A stretch of DNA of 42,413 nt from a virus, in the IMG/VR virus record IMGVR_UViG_3300035698_009651, positions 1 to 42,413 of that record; one strand, given 5' to 3'. Below the pieces are notes generated by a model. It was not told where the DNA came from. It saw nothing but the letters and a program-made list of their open reading frames with translations, and made no database searches. How positions within the stretch are numbered: the first letter of the stretch is position 1; every line of letters begins with the position of its first letter. The position numbers and the translations under genes were made by a program. This document shows, in pieces, positions 14,474 to 23,023 of this stretch.

Positions 14474-14566
14474 CGCCCCTAAGCCCCTAGACACAGCAAG
14501 ACTTACGACACCGCCCAAAGATTACTCCAACCCCCCGCTGGAATCATGAGCCCATGCACCCGTAAT

Positions 14567-14591
14567 CTGCTAGGCAGATTCTGCCTAGCAG
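14567..14591. repeat. 25-bp inverted repeat in the divergent region
   Basis: CTGCTAGGCAGA, a single T, then its exact complement: a near-perfect 25-bp palindrome 29 bases before the small terminase start. With so short a loop it is more likely an operator for a dimeric protein than a transcription terminator. The rest of the 14474-14566 gap shows nothing I can name, and no clear rightward promoter is visible. Confidence 0.75.
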
Positions 14592-14620
14592 GGCCCATCC
14601 GCCCAAAAGAGAGACCTGAG

Positions 14621-15166
14621 ATGAGATCGACGAAGAGCATGAAGACGATGAGCGCAAGAGCGAAGGCGAAGGCCGCTATCCAAGCACGCCCCCACATCAA
14701 GTCGAACAAGCCCGGTAAGAAAACCCGCGTCCGTATCACCAAGAGGATGATGAGGAAGGCCATCCGCGGGTCGCTGGGTAACAAGACGGAGATAGCCCGC
14801 CGCCTCCATGTACGACACGCCACCGTCTGCAGCATACTTAAGCGCGAGAGGTGGGACAATATACGCGCCGTCTACCAGGCCGAGCTGGAGTTCGTCGCTG
14901 ACGCAGCGGAGAATACGGTGTATGGCCTGATGATGCAGAGGAAGGACACGGCCACCGCCGGTCGACTAGCCACCTGGGTGCTAACGAGGGCCAGACACAA
15001 AGACCGCAATCTGATGGACGTCTCCAAGATGATCCTCGAAGGAGGCGACAAGCCCGTGCGCATCGACCAGATGCCTATTGAAACGCTCGACCTCCCGCTC
15101 GACGTGCGGAAGGCGATCCTGCTGGCAGTCGAGGCGAAGATAAAGGAAAAGGAAGGGAAGGACTGA
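14621..15166 (+). CDS. Terminase small subunit-like DNA-binding protein
   Basis: A 181-residue basic protein. After a Lys/Arg-rich N-terminus, residues 45-75 hold a helix-turn-helix (GNKTEIARRLHVRHATVCSI) of the type in phage small terminases, followed by a helical oligomerisation region. It should recognise the packaging site and feed DNA to the large subunit encoded 200 bases downstream. I chose the ATG at 14621, after a GAGAG ribosome site; the upstream in-frame ATG at 14546 would run through the 25-bp palindrome. The stop overlaps the next start (TGATG). Confidence 0.7.
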   Translation: MRSTKSMKTMSARAKAKAAIQARPHIKSNKPGKKTRVRITKRMMRKAIRGSLGNKTEIARRLHVRHATVCSILKRERWDNIRAVYQAELEFVADAAENTVYGLMMQRKDTATAGRLATWVLTRARHKDRNLMDVSKMILEGGDKPVRIDQMPIETLDLPLDVRKAILLAVEAKIKEKEGKD

Positions 15167-15399
15167 TGGCGCTACTAGGCATAACGCTGATGAAGTTGCT
15201 GCATGATGCAGGACTCATCACGAACACCACGAGCCGTGTCATCATCGACGCTCAGTTGAACGGGGCTGTCCACATCTATATTGACACCTACCCCGAGTTC
15301 GGTCCCGGCGTTCTCAACGCGATGGTGGAGCAGCTGAATGGCGCTGAGGTTATACAACAGGAACAGGATGATACGGCAAGCGAAGCCGACAGTCAGTAG
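15166..15399 (+). CDS. Small protein between terminase genes, unknown
   Basis: A 77-residue protein with a likely beta-alpha fold (SRVIIDAQLNGAVHIYIDTY) and an acidic Gln/Glu-rich tail. It overlaps the small terminase by one base and the large terminase by about 32 bases, so it is embedded in the packaging operon. I do not recognise it. Confidence 0.65.
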   Translation: MALLGITLMKLLHDAGLITNTTSRVIIDAQLNGAVHIYIDTYPEFGPGVLNAMVEQLNGAEVIQQEQDDTASEADSQ

Positions 15400-16843
15400 A
15401 GACGCCCTCGAGGCGTCCATTTGCAGGGACTCGTTCTACGAGTTCGTGCAGCGGTTCTGGAGTGTGATCGTTCCTGAGGACCCTGTTTGGAACTGGCACA
15501 TCGAGTACCTTTGCGAAGAGCTGCAGACCGTCGCGGAGCGCGTGTTCGATAACAAGCCCGCCTTGTACGAACTGATCATCAACATCTCACCTGGTAGCAC
15601 TAAGAGCACCATTTGCTCTATTATGTTCCCTGCGTGGGTGTGGACGCGGATGATGACTGCTCGGTGTATTTGCGGCTCCTACACCTACCCTCTGGCAATG
15701 GAACTGTCACGCAAGTCCCGCGACGTCATCCAGTCGGAGAAGTACGCCGCGCTATTTGGCATGATCACGCTGAGGGACGACCAGAACACGAAGGGGTACT
15801 TCGTCAACACCAAAGGCGGCGGGCGACTGGCCGTCAGCACCGGCGGCTCTGTCACTGGAATGCACGGCCACTTCATTGTCATAGACGACCCACTCGACCC
15901 AAACCAAGCCATCTCCAAGGCAGAGTTAACTGCAGCGAATCGCTGGCTCTCCGAAACGATACCGACACGCAAGGTAGACAAGGTGGTCACTGCTACCATC
16001 CTGATTATGCAGCGCCTCCATCAAGATGACCCGTCAGGCGTGCTGTTGGAGAAGGCAAAGAAGGGTGTCGTCAAGGTGCGTCATATCTGTCTGCCCGCAG
16101 AGGTGATACCAGAGCACAAGAAGCGAGTCCGGCCGCGTAGGCTGTATCGGTACTATCAAAACGGTCTGATGGACCCACGTCGCCTGCCTGCTGTTGTATT
16201 GCGGAAGGCGGAAGCGGAGCTGGGTGAGTACGCCTACGCTGGCCAGTTCATGCAGTCGCCTATCCCGCGGGGTGGTGGTGCATTCAAGACCACGATGTTT
16301 ACCGTGGAACCACAGCGCAAGGCCGGTATGGTCAAATCGGTGCGCTATTGGGACAAGGCCGGTACGTTGAAGGGTGGCGCGTTCACTGTCGGCTTAAAGA
16401 TGGGTGTGGATATGAACGGGCGCTTCTGGGTAGAGGATGTTGTGCGCGGCCAGTGGGAGGCGGCGGCCAGAGAGCGTATCATCCATGACACTGCTGTGTC
16501 GGATGGCAAGCCCGTGGTCGTTGGTATAGAGCAGGAACCCGGCTCTGGTGGTAAGGAGTCGGCACAGAGTACGGTGAGGACGCTTGCTGGATTCCGGGTG
16601 GTGCTGGATAGGCCCGTCGGTGATAAGGCAACCCGGTCGTACCCGTATGCAACGCAGGTGAACAACGGCAACGTATCGTTGCTGCCAGCAGCGTGGAATA
16701 GCGCATACATAGGGGAGCTATCGTACTTCCCGCATTCGACATACAAGGACCAGGTTGATGCGTCTAGTGGTGCGTTTGCGATGCTGGTCAAGCCGATGAT
16801 GAAACTTGGCGCATTGGACAGAAGGAAGAAAGCGAGAGTCTGA
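15368..16843 (+). CDS. Terminase large subunit
   Basis: A 491-residue packaging motor. The ATPase part has a P-loop-like segment NISPGSTKST near residue 80 (a deviant Walker A) and Walker B FIVIDDPLD near 175. The nuclease part has RYWDKAGTLKGGAFTVGL near 330 and VVGIEQEPGSGGKES near 385, giving the acidic residues of the RNase H-like domain. It cuts concatemers and pumps DNA through the portal. I chose the ATG at 15368 (MIRQAKPTVS) with AGGAAC before it; an ATG at 15338 would add ten residues. Confidence 0.92.
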   Translation: MIRQAKPTVSRDALEASICRDSFYEFVQRFWSVIVPEDPVWNWHIEYLCEELQTVAERVFDNKPALYELIINISPGSTKSTICSIMFPAWVWTRMMTARCICGSYTYPLAMELSRKSRDVIQSEKYAALFGMITLRDDQNTKGYFVNTKGGGRLAVSTGGSVTGMHGHFIVIDDPLDPNQAISKAELTAANRWLSETIPTRKVDKVVTATILIMQRLHQDDPSGVLLEKAKKGVVKVRHICLPAEVIPEHKKRVRPRRLYRYYQNGLMDPRRLPAVVLRKAEAELGEYAYAGQFMQSPIPRGGGAFKTTMFTVEPQRKAGMVKSVRYWDKAGTLKGGAFTVGLKMGVDMNGRFWVEDVVRGQWEAAARERIIHDTAVSDGKPVVVGIEQEPGSGGKESAQSTVRTLAGFRVVLDRPVGDKATRSYPYATQVNNGNVSLLPAAWNSAYIGELSYFPHSTYKDQVDASSGAFAMLVKPMMKLGALDRRKKARV

Positions 16844-16844
16844 T

Positions 16845-18350
16845 ATGGCAAAGGGCAAGAAGGTGGTAACAGATAAGCAGGCAACAAACAAGCAACAGAG
16901 ATTTGAGGCCGCACTGCAGAACGCCACGCTTACCAGAAGCGAACTGATCTCCAAGCTGCTCGATGGTGAGAACCGCAGCATCAACACTGAGTGTGGATAC
17001 CCTGAGCAGATCACCACCGCTCAGTACAAAGAGATGAGCGACAGGGAAGGCATCGCTGCGCGTGTGGTGTCTGTTCTGCCGGAAGAGAGCTGGGCGCTCG
17101 AGCCCACCGTCCAAGAGACCGACAAGGCAGAGGCAACTGCGTTTGAGGATGTGTGGGAGGACCTGCAGAAGCAGCTCAATATCTACTACTATATGCAGCG
17201 GGTGGACATACTCTCAGGCATCGGTAAGTTCGGCGTGATGCTGCTGGGTCTGGATGACGGGAAGCCGCTCGACCAGCCTGTGGATGCTGTCATGGCCGCT
17301 GAGGCGGTCACAGACACGAAGAAGAAGGCGAAGAGCAGGAAGACCAAGACCGCGGCCCGGCGTCTGCTGTTCCTGAGGGTCTTCGACGAGAGCGTGGTTA
17401 GTGTGAAGGCGAAGGAGACGGACTCGAAGAACTTTCGGTTCGGCCTGCCTACCATGTATGCAATCACGTTTCAGGACACCGACAAGGTAGCCGGTGACAT
17501 CAAGAAGATGGACGTACACTGGACGAGGGTAATCCACGTTGCAGACGACAGGAAGATGTCGGAGGTGTACGGCACGCCACGAATGCAATCTGTGTACAAC
17601 CGGCTCTACGACCTGCGGAAGATACTCAGTGGCTCCGGCGAGATGTTCTGGCGTGGTGCATTCCCAGGCTATGCGTTTGAGGTCAGCCCAGAACTGATAG
17701 CACAGGGCGGCACGCTGGACACAACGGCGCTGCGCGAGGAGTTCCAAGACTACAGCAATGGTCTGCAGCGGTACCTGGCCCTTACGGGCGTGACAGCCAA
17801 GTCGCTTTCTCCCCAGGTCGCCGACCCGCGTGGTCATGTGGAGTCGCAGTTGGAGGCTATCGCAATCTCGTTGGGTGTTCCTAAGAGGATTCTGTATGGT
17901 AGTGAGCAGGCACAGTTGGCGTCTGTTCAGGACACCAGAACGTGGAACAAGAGACTCGTGAAGCGCCAACACCAGTACGTTGGGCCAATGATTGTAAGGC
18001 GGTGCATCGACAGACTCATTGCTGTTGGCGTTCTGCCCGAGCCCAAGAGCTACAAGGTGCTTTGGCCTGATCTCAATACGGTGACTGACAAGGATCAGGC
18101 GGATATCGCCAAGACGAAGACAGAAGCGCTGGCCAAGTACGTTGCTGGTGGTGTGGAGCAGCTTGTGCCCCCGATGTCCTTCTTCACTGAGATACTCGGA
18201 CTGGGCATTGATGAGGCCGAGGCCATTATCGATGAAGCAGAGCAGTACCTGAAGGATCGGACGGATGATGGCGGTGACGACCAGGATAATGTAGACGACG
18301 ATCAGCAGGACCAGGATGGTGATGATGGCGACGAACCCACTCAACCGTGA
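16845..18350 (+). CDS. Portal protein, DUF1073 type
   Basis: A 501-residue protein in the portal position directly after the large terminase (one-base gap). Segments such as CGYPEQITTAQYKEMSDREG, IGKFGVMLLGLDDG, ILYGSEQAQLASVQD and the long helix around residues 360-400 fit the DUF1073-type phage portal family. It forms the ring through which DNA enters and leaves the capsid. The C-terminus is an Asp/Gln-rich tail (TDDGGDDQDNVDDDQQDQDG), whose DNA carries the start of the MuF gene. The start at 16845 avoids an in-frame extension into the terminase gene. Confidence 0.88.
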   Translation: MAKGKKVVTDKQATNKQQRFEAALQNATLTRSELISKLLDGENRSINTECGYPEQITTAQYKEMSDREGIAARVVSVLPEESWALEPTVQETDKAEATAFEDVWEDLQKQLNIYYYMQRVDILSGIGKFGVMLLGLDDGKPLDQPVDAVMAAEAVTDTKKKAKSRKTKTAARRLLFLRVFDESVVSVKAKETDSKNFRFGLPTMYAITFQDTDKVAGDIKKMDVHWTRVIHVADDRKMSEVYGTPRMQSVYNRLYDLRKILSGSGEMFWRGAFPGYAFEVSPELIAQGGTLDTTALREEFQDYSNGLQRYLALTGVTAKSLSPQVADPRGHVESQLEAIAISLGVPKRILYGSEQAQLASVQDTRTWNKRLVKRQHQYVGPMIVRRCIDRLIAVGVLPEPKSYKVLWPDLNTVTDKDQADIAKTKTEALAKYVAGGVEQLVPPMSFFTEILGLGIDEAEAIIDEAEQYLKDRTDDGGDDQDNVDDDQQDQDGDDGDEPTQP

Positions 18351-20361
18351 CCCAAGCAGAACAACTCTGCTGAGGCGTGCGTTCATCACGGAGATGAACA
18401 AGCGCTTCCGTGAGTTGCAGCGCAAGGTGCGTGAACTGGTATATGACCTCGACGTGTTCGGGCTGAGGACCGCCGCTGATCCTTTGGCTGTGTTTGCTGA
18501 GAACGTGGCTAGACAGGCGTGGCGGTTCCAGACGTCTGACAAGAAGCTGGCCTCTTTCAATCGGTGGTTCAAGGAGCATGTCGATCTTGGTGTCCTAGAG
18601 ACGACCGCGGTTCCGCCGTGGACGAGTAAGTACGTTGATAGTGCTTACAAGAAGGGAATGCAACGTTCCTACTTTGATGCAAATAAGCAGGCGCTGTCCA
18701 AGAGCCCGGACTTCTACGCAGGTTCACAAGAGCAGTTCCTACGGTCGGCGTTCGGTCGGCCCGAGCGTATGAGCAAGGTGCTCCTAATGGGCACCCGTAC
18801 GTTTGAGGAACTCAAGGGCGTGACGAATGCCATGTCACAACAGATGTCGCGGGTGCTTGCTAGTGGTATAGCAAACGGCAGTGGTGCTGGTGAGCTGGCG
18901 CGGAAGCTGAACAAGACCATCAGAGGAATCAACAGGACCCGCGCACGCGTGCTGGCCAGAACTGAGGTTGTGCGTGCCCATGCTGAGGGGCAGCTCGATT
19001 CCTTCGAAGAGCTGGGGCTTGATGAAGTGCGGTTGAAGGCCGAATGGAGCACGGCTGGTGATGACCAGGTATGTGAGCTGTGCATTGACCTGGACGGTGC
19101 GGTGATGACCGTGAAGGAGGCGCGTGACCTTATCCCTCGGCATCCATGTTGCCGGTGCGCGTGGATACCAGCGAACGTGGGTGAAAGCCGCAAGGGCCAG
19201 ATGTGGGGCGACAAGAGGGATAAGGCATTCCGCGACTCTATACAAGCTGAGCGTTCCAACGCATCATTCGGCAAAGCAAAGAGCAAGAGTACGTGGGCAG
19301 GCAAGGAGAAGCTGAAGCCCGGGAAGACCAGTAAGGGACGGGCGGTGCCCCGCAGAGGGAGGTCAGGGAAGGTTAGTCCACTGCAGCTGCCGCCCGAGGG
19401 AGCGCCTGCTGATGTACAGCAGCTCTATAAAGACAGACAGTCGGCGTACACACGCATGCGCAAGAAGGGAATCGGCGCAGAGGAGAAGATCAGGCGAACG
19501 GCGGAGTACGATAGAACCTCCGCGGTATTGAAGCAGAGCAAACTGGAACATCCCGAGTGGCATGGCAAGGCGGCGAGGGGTGGTGTGCCAGCACCACCTG
19601 TCGCACCAACGCCACCGCCGGTTGCGCCACCTGTCGCACCAACGCCACCGCCGGTTGCTCCCAAGCCCGCCCCCAAGCCCGCTCTGTCGAAGACGATGCA
19701 GGCCGAGACCCCCTCTCGGACTATTAAGGAGGCAGCAGAGCGGTACGCCGATGCGACAGGCATGCGTATGGATATTTATGACAACACCGGTCATTACATT
19801 GGAGAGAGCACAAAAATCACAGCCCCGAATAAGCGGGCTGTGGAAAAGATCGATAACCTGCGGAAAGAACACATCAGACTGAATGCACGGTTTGGGAACA
19901 CACCGACGAACGTGCAGGGTGGTGTTTCCTACTTCGACGCTAATGGGTTTATGAAGTATGGAGGGGATTATGAACCGTCATCGAGGGGCCGCATAGCAGG
20001 GTTTTATAAAGAGAATAATAAGCACTTAAGCATTGCAGGCAAGTCGGGGTACCCAACACAACTACATGTTGGTGGAAGACATCATAATGTGGCGTTTCGA
20101 TTAGAGGACATCTATCGGCATGAAGTAGGGCACCATGCACATCAGAACTTGGACATGGGCGCTCGTGTGGAATGGGGCTCCATTGGACGAAAGGAGGGCG
20201 TGGAGATGTTTGGTAAGAAGGTGAGTCAATACGCCGGGACGAATATGAAAGAGGCCTTCGCTGAGAGTTTCACTGCATGGACCCATCCAAATTATGTGAC
20301 GGGAATGTTGCCCGCTTCTGTCGAGAGTTTCATGAGCAAGACGTTCCCCAACATACTGTAG
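18316..20361 (+). CDS. MuF-type head morphogenesis protein with C-terminal HExxH peptidase-like domain
   Basis: A 681-residue protein in three parts. Residues 1-300 are a Mu gpF/SPP1 gp7-like minor head domain, with RTRARVLARTEVVRAHAEGQ and the cysteine cluster VCELC...HPCCRC. Residues about 410-460 are a Pro/Ala-rich hinge with two copies of APTPPPVAP. The C-terminus has YRHEVGHHAH (HExxH at 602-606) and KEAFAESF (E646/E650), a zincin-like catalytic arrangement. MuF proteins carrying exchangeable C-terminal toxin-like domains are known, so this domain may be packaged and act in the host at infection, or it may process head proteins. It overlaps the portal gene by 35 bases; ATGs at 18322 and 18325 are alternative starts. 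Confidence 0.85.
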   Translation: MVMMATNPLNRDPSRTTLLRRAFITEMNKRFRELQRKVRELVYDLDVFGLRTAADPLAVFAENVARQAWRFQTSDKKLASFNRWFKEHVDLGVLETTAVPPWTSKYVDSAYKKGMQRSYFDANKQALSKSPDFYAGSQEQFLRSAFGRPERMSKVLLMGTRTFEELKGVTNAMSQQMSRVLASGIANGSGAGELARKLNKTIRGINRTRARVLARTEVVRAHAEGQLDSFEELGLDEVRLKAEWSTAGDDQVCELCIDLDGAVMTVKEARDLIPRHPCCRCAWIPANVGESRKGQMWGDKRDKAFRDSIQAERSNASFGKAKSKSTWAGKEKLKPGKTSKGRAVPRRGRSGKVSPLQLPPEGAPADVQQLYKDRQSAYTRMRKKGIGAEEKIRRTAEYDRTSAVLKQSKLEHPEWHGKAARGGVPAPPVAPTPPPVAPPVAPTPPPVAPKPAPKPALSKTMQAETPSRTIKEAAERYADATGMRMDIYDNTGHYIGESTKITAPNKRAVEKIDNLRKEHIRLNARFGNTPTNVQGGVSYFDANGFMKYGGDYEPSSRGRIAGFYKENNKHLSIAGKSGYPTQLHVGGRHHNVAFRLEDIYRHEVGHHAHQNLDMGARVEWGSIGRKEGVEMFGKKVSQYAGTNMKEAFAESFTAWTHPNYVTGMLPASVESFMSKTFPNIL

Positions 20362-20370
20362 GAGAGACTG

Positions 20371-20613
20371 ATGATTGCTGAACCGAATTGCAGCAGGCGG
20401 ATGTGCAAGCACTACAAGGGCGTCTCCCAGCCGGACGGCACCGAGATGAGTGAGATCGTTATCTGCACGGCGTTCCCCGAGGGCATCCCGGATGTGATCG
20501 CCTATGGGAAGAATGATCATACAACACCGTTCGCGGGCGACAACGGCACACAGTTCGAACAGGCCGACTCCATTGAGGATACTCAGTACTGGAAGGACCT
20601 GGAAGGGAGCTGA
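20371..20613 (+). CDS. Small conserved Cys-containing protein after MuF
   Basis: An 80-residue protein. CSRRMCKHYKGV, then VICTAFPEGIPDVIAYG, then GDNGTQFEQ are motifs I associate with a small conserved phage protein often found beside the MuF gene; the association is from memory. Three cysteines (residues 7, 12 and 31) may bind metal. No function is known. An AGGAGAGACTG ribosome site precedes the start. Confidence 0.75.
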   Translation: MIAEPNCSRRMCKHYKGVSQPDGTEMSEIVICTAFPEGIPDVIAYGKNDHTTPFAGDNGTQFEQADSIEDTQYWKDLEGS

Positions 20614-20619
20614 GTGGTA

Positions 20620-20871
20620 ATGAAGATGAAGAAGCCCTGGTGGGCAAAGACATTCACGATGACGCAGACAGGCGTATCGGACGACGGCCATGGGCATAGC
20701 CAGATGGACTATGATATGGAGGTGAGGCCCCGATGGTGGGTCATACCGGGAATTAAGGTGATCACCTATTGTCTCAGGGCGATAGCGGCAGTCGCCGGAC
20801 GCCCGTTGGAGTACCACGAACACGCACGGTGGCCGTGGCTGCCCAGGATTGGACAAGCGGAAAGGAAGTAG
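20620..20871 (+). CDS. Small protein, unknown
   Basis: An 83-residue Trp-rich protein (KKPWWAKTFTMTQTG, PRWWVIPGIKVITYCLRAIA). The middle could be a short membrane-associated helix. Not recognised. I chose ATG 20620; a GTG at 20614 is in frame and has closer spacing to the AAGGGAG ribosome site. Confidence 0.6.
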   Translation: MKMKKPWWAKTFTMTQTGVSDDGHGHSQMDYDMEVRPRWWVIPGIKVITYCLRAIAAVAGRPLEYHEHARWPWLPRIGQAERK

Positions 20872-20872
20872 C

Positions 20873-21127
20873 ATGAACGCAGAAGAGATCATACCTGGAA
20901 TGGAGCTGATGAGCCCCATGGGTAAGCTACGAATCATCGAGCCGTGCGGCCCTGCTGGGTGGTGGTTCTGTGAGGTGGTGGCGTCGTACGGGACTGTTGT
21001 TGCAGGGAAGCGAGTGAAGTGGTCAGGCAGCAACCTGCGTTTGTGTAGGCCAGAGGACGAGCCCGCGCTGGCAGTGGCTGCTAAGAACAGGGCGCGTGTT
21101 CTGCAGTACCCGCGGATGTATCGATGA
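20873..21127 (+). CDS. Small protein, unknown, beta-rich
   Basis: An 84-residue protein that looks like a small beta barrel (GMELMSPMGKLRIIEPCG, WWFCEVVASYGT, GSNLRLC). Not recognised. GGAAAGGAAGTAGC precedes the start, one base after the stop of the previous gene. Its stop overlaps the next start (ATGA). Confidence 0.6.
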   Translation: MNAEEIIPGMELMSPMGKLRIIEPCGPAGWWFCEVVASYGTVVAGKRVKWSGSNLRLCRPEDEPALAVAAKNRARVLQYPRMYR

Positions 21128-21297
21128 TGACAGCCCAGCCAGATAAGGATGCCAGGCTCGGGCAGGAGCAGGTTTGGATTAAGCAGCTGGTTCTGCAGGC
21201 ACAGCAGCGCGGCTACTATGGTAAGCTAATCATTACAATGGAGGCCGGGCAGATACGCCGTGTGGTGAAAGAGGAGTCCTTACATCCGCCGTTCTGA
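21124..21297 (+). CDS. Small DUF2292-like protein
   Basis: A 57-residue protein: a helix (QEQVWIKQLVLQAQQRG) followed by YYGKLIITMEAGQIRRVVKE. This helix plus two-strand pattern resembles DUF2292 small proteins of unknown role. It starts in the ATGA overlap with the gene before. It is followed by a 149-base gap with an 8-T run at 21306-21313, a possible promoter and a hairpin. Confidence 0.6.
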   Translation: MMTAQPDKDARLGQEQVWIKQLVLQAQQRGYYGKLIITMEAGQIRRVVKEESLHPPF

Positions 21298-21322
21298 CCT
21301 GTAACTTTTTTTTGCTTTCTCC

Positions 21323-21352
21323 TTGCTCTACATTTCACATCCGTCGTAAGAT
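21323..21352 (+). promoter_or_regulatory. Weak candidate promoter before the capsid block
   Basis: TTGCTC (21323-21328), 18-base spacer, TAAGAT (21347-21352). The match to sigma-70 boxes is only fair, but this is the largest gap in the virion operon and lies before the protease/capsid genes. Confidence 0.3.
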
Positions 21353-21399
21353 TATACATGCGATGCAGAAACCGAATAGGCACCGGTACCCTATAAAGG

Positions 21400-21424
21400 G
21401 GCCCTGCGGCGAAAGCGCAGGGCC
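21400..21424 (+). terminator. Stem-loop before the prohead protease gene
   Basis: GGCCCTGCG / CGCAGGGCC, a 9-bp perfect stem with a GCGAAAG loop, 22 bases before the protease start. No T-run follows, so it may be a partial terminator, or a leader structure that protects the message or affects translation of the next gene. Confidence 0.5.
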
Positions 21425-21446
21425 TATTGTCATTGGGAGAAACCAA

Positions 21447-22943
21447 ATGAGCAAACGGGCGATGGCGGTTGTAGTACAGAACGCAGCAACAGCAGCACCT
21501 GTTCTGAAGAAGGGGCAACTCCAAGCAATTACGATGAATGTACAGCCCGCCGTGCGCCATGACCAGATGGAGGGCCGGGATTATCTGGTTGCTCCGATGG
21601 TCATGCTGACCGTGGGCGTACACGCCGGGTCGCTTGGCCCTCTGTACTACCCTGCTGAGGAGCTGGCCAAGATTCCCGAAGTGTGGAATCACAAGCCGGT
21701 CATCGTCTACCACCCCAACGGCAAGACGGCCTGTGACCCGGACATCCTCACCAATCGCAAGGTTGGTGTGATCATGAACACTACATTCGACGGGACGAAG
21801 TTGAAGGCCGAAGCGTGGCTCGAGGAAGAGCGGCTGAAGAAGGTGGACAATCGTGTCCTGGATGCACTGGAAACGGGCACGACGATGGAGGTGTCCACCG
21901 GGCTCTTCACCGACAATGAAGTGGTGGAGGGCGAGTGGGAAGGGGAGGTGTACGACGCCATCGCACACAACTACAGACCGGACCACCTGGCCCTGCTGCC
22001 CGATCAGAAGGGATCGTGCTCCGTGGAGGATGGAGGCGGTCTGCTCCAGAACAAGGAGATGAAGGCAATGAAGCTGACGCCCGCCGAGCAACACATCATC
22101 AAGACCGTGCGGATGGCCAGCAACGAGGTGTCCCACGGCAATATATGGTCTGCGCTCCAGAGCAAGCTGGGGAAGGTCAAAGGTGATAAAACGTGGGTGA
22201 TCGAGGTGTACGACGCCTTTGTCATCTATGAGGATGACGGCACGATGCTGCAACTGAGCTACAAGATGGAAGATGACGCTACCGTGACTCTCGGTGACGA
22301 GACGCCCGTAGAAGTGAAGCGCGTCACAGAGTACATGACGCTTTCTGGAGTATTCGTCGGCAACAAACCAGAGGAGAGTGAGATGAACAAGGCGCAGTTG
22401 ATTGACGCCCTGATTGCGAATGAAGCAATGCAGTGGGGCGAGGATGATCGCGAGGCTCTGCAGGCCATGAACAAAGCAGCCCTGGAGAAGATGCAGCCCG
22501 TCGTCGCCAAGAACGAAGATGGGACGCCCATCACCGAAGAGGGCCCGGCCGAGAAGGACGAGAAGGACGAGAAGGACGAGAAGGACGAGAAGGACGAGCC
22601 CGTGGCCAACGCCGACGAGCCCATGACAGTGGACCAGTACATCGCCAACGCGCCTGCAGACATGCAGGACATGCTGCGTGCCGGTGTGAAGGCCCACCAG
22701 GCCGAGAAGGGCAAGCTGGTCAAGGTGATCACGGCCAACAAGGCCAATACGTTCACCGAGGAAATGCTGCAGGGCAAGGACCTGGCCGAACTGCAGGCCC
22801 TGGCGAAGCTCGCCACCAACGGCCAGCCCGCACCTAAGAAGTCCGTGAGCTACCTCGGCATGGATGAGCCCGCCGAGAACGCGGACGCCGAAGAGCCCCT
22901 CGAGCCTGCGACGATGGAGTTCGAGACCGCAGGCGCGAAGTAG
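21447..22943 (+). CDS. Prohead protease/scaffold protein, DUF2213 type
   Basis: A 498-residue protein. Residues 25-190 resemble the DUF2213 phage protease-like domain: VWNHKPVIVYHPNG, TTMEVSTGLFTDNE with a likely catalytic serine, and NYRPDHLALLPDQKGSC. The C-terminal 150 residues are acidic and helical with five tandem EKD units (DNA repeat GAGAAGGAC at about 22551-22597), suited to a scaffold. The protein probably guides capsid assembly and processes head proteins. The start at 21447 follows GGGAGAAACCAA; the longer frame upstream would run through the hairpin. Confidence 0.8.
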   Translation: MSKRAMAVVVQNAATAAPVLKKGQLQAITMNVQPAVRHDQMEGRDYLVAPMVMLTVGVHAGSLGPLYYPAEELAKIPEVWNHKPVIVYHPNGKTACDPDILTNRKVGVIMNTTFDGTKLKAEAWLEEERLKKVDNRVLDALETGTTMEVSTGLFTDNEVVEGEWEGEVYDAIAHNYRPDHLALLPDQKGSCSVEDGGGLLQNKEMKAMKLTPAEQHIIKTVRMASNEVSHGNIWSALQSKLGKVKGDKTWVIEVYDAFVIYEDDGTMLQLSYKMEDDATVTLGDETPVEVKRVTEYMTLSGVFVGNKPEESEMNKAQLIDALIANEAMQWGEDDREALQAMNKAALEKMQPVVAKNEDGTPITEEGPAEKDEKDEKDEKDEKDEPVANADEPMTVDQYIANAPADMQDMLRAGVKAHQAEKGKLVKVITANKANTFTEEMLQGKDLAELQALAKLATNGQPAPKKSVSYLGMDEPAENADAEEPLEPATMEFETAGAK

Positions 22944-23023
22944 TACCAGACGAGACGCAGAAGCAAATGGCAGGAGCCGTCAGGCACTGAGAACTGTACG
23001 ACACGCGCATAAGGAGAGAAGCA

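Noticed and set aside
17214-18572. 452-codon open frame opposite the portal gene
   Set aside because: Antisense shadow of the portal and MuF genes, no motif or ribosome site.
19596-19670. DNA repeat in the MuF gene
   Set aside because: It encodes the APTPPPVAP hinge in frame, a usual Pro-rich linker.
21300-21320. Rho-independent terminator at the 8-T run
   Set aside because: No stable stem precedes the T-run; only a three-base pairing is visible.
22551-22597. Regulatory tandem repeat GAGAAGGAC
   Set aside because: It is in frame and encodes EKD units in the scaffold-like part of the protease, which explains it.
21216-22697. 493-codon open frame opposite the prohead protease
   Set aside because: It is an antisense shadow of a gene with biased codons; Leu/His/Val-rich content and no recognisable domain.
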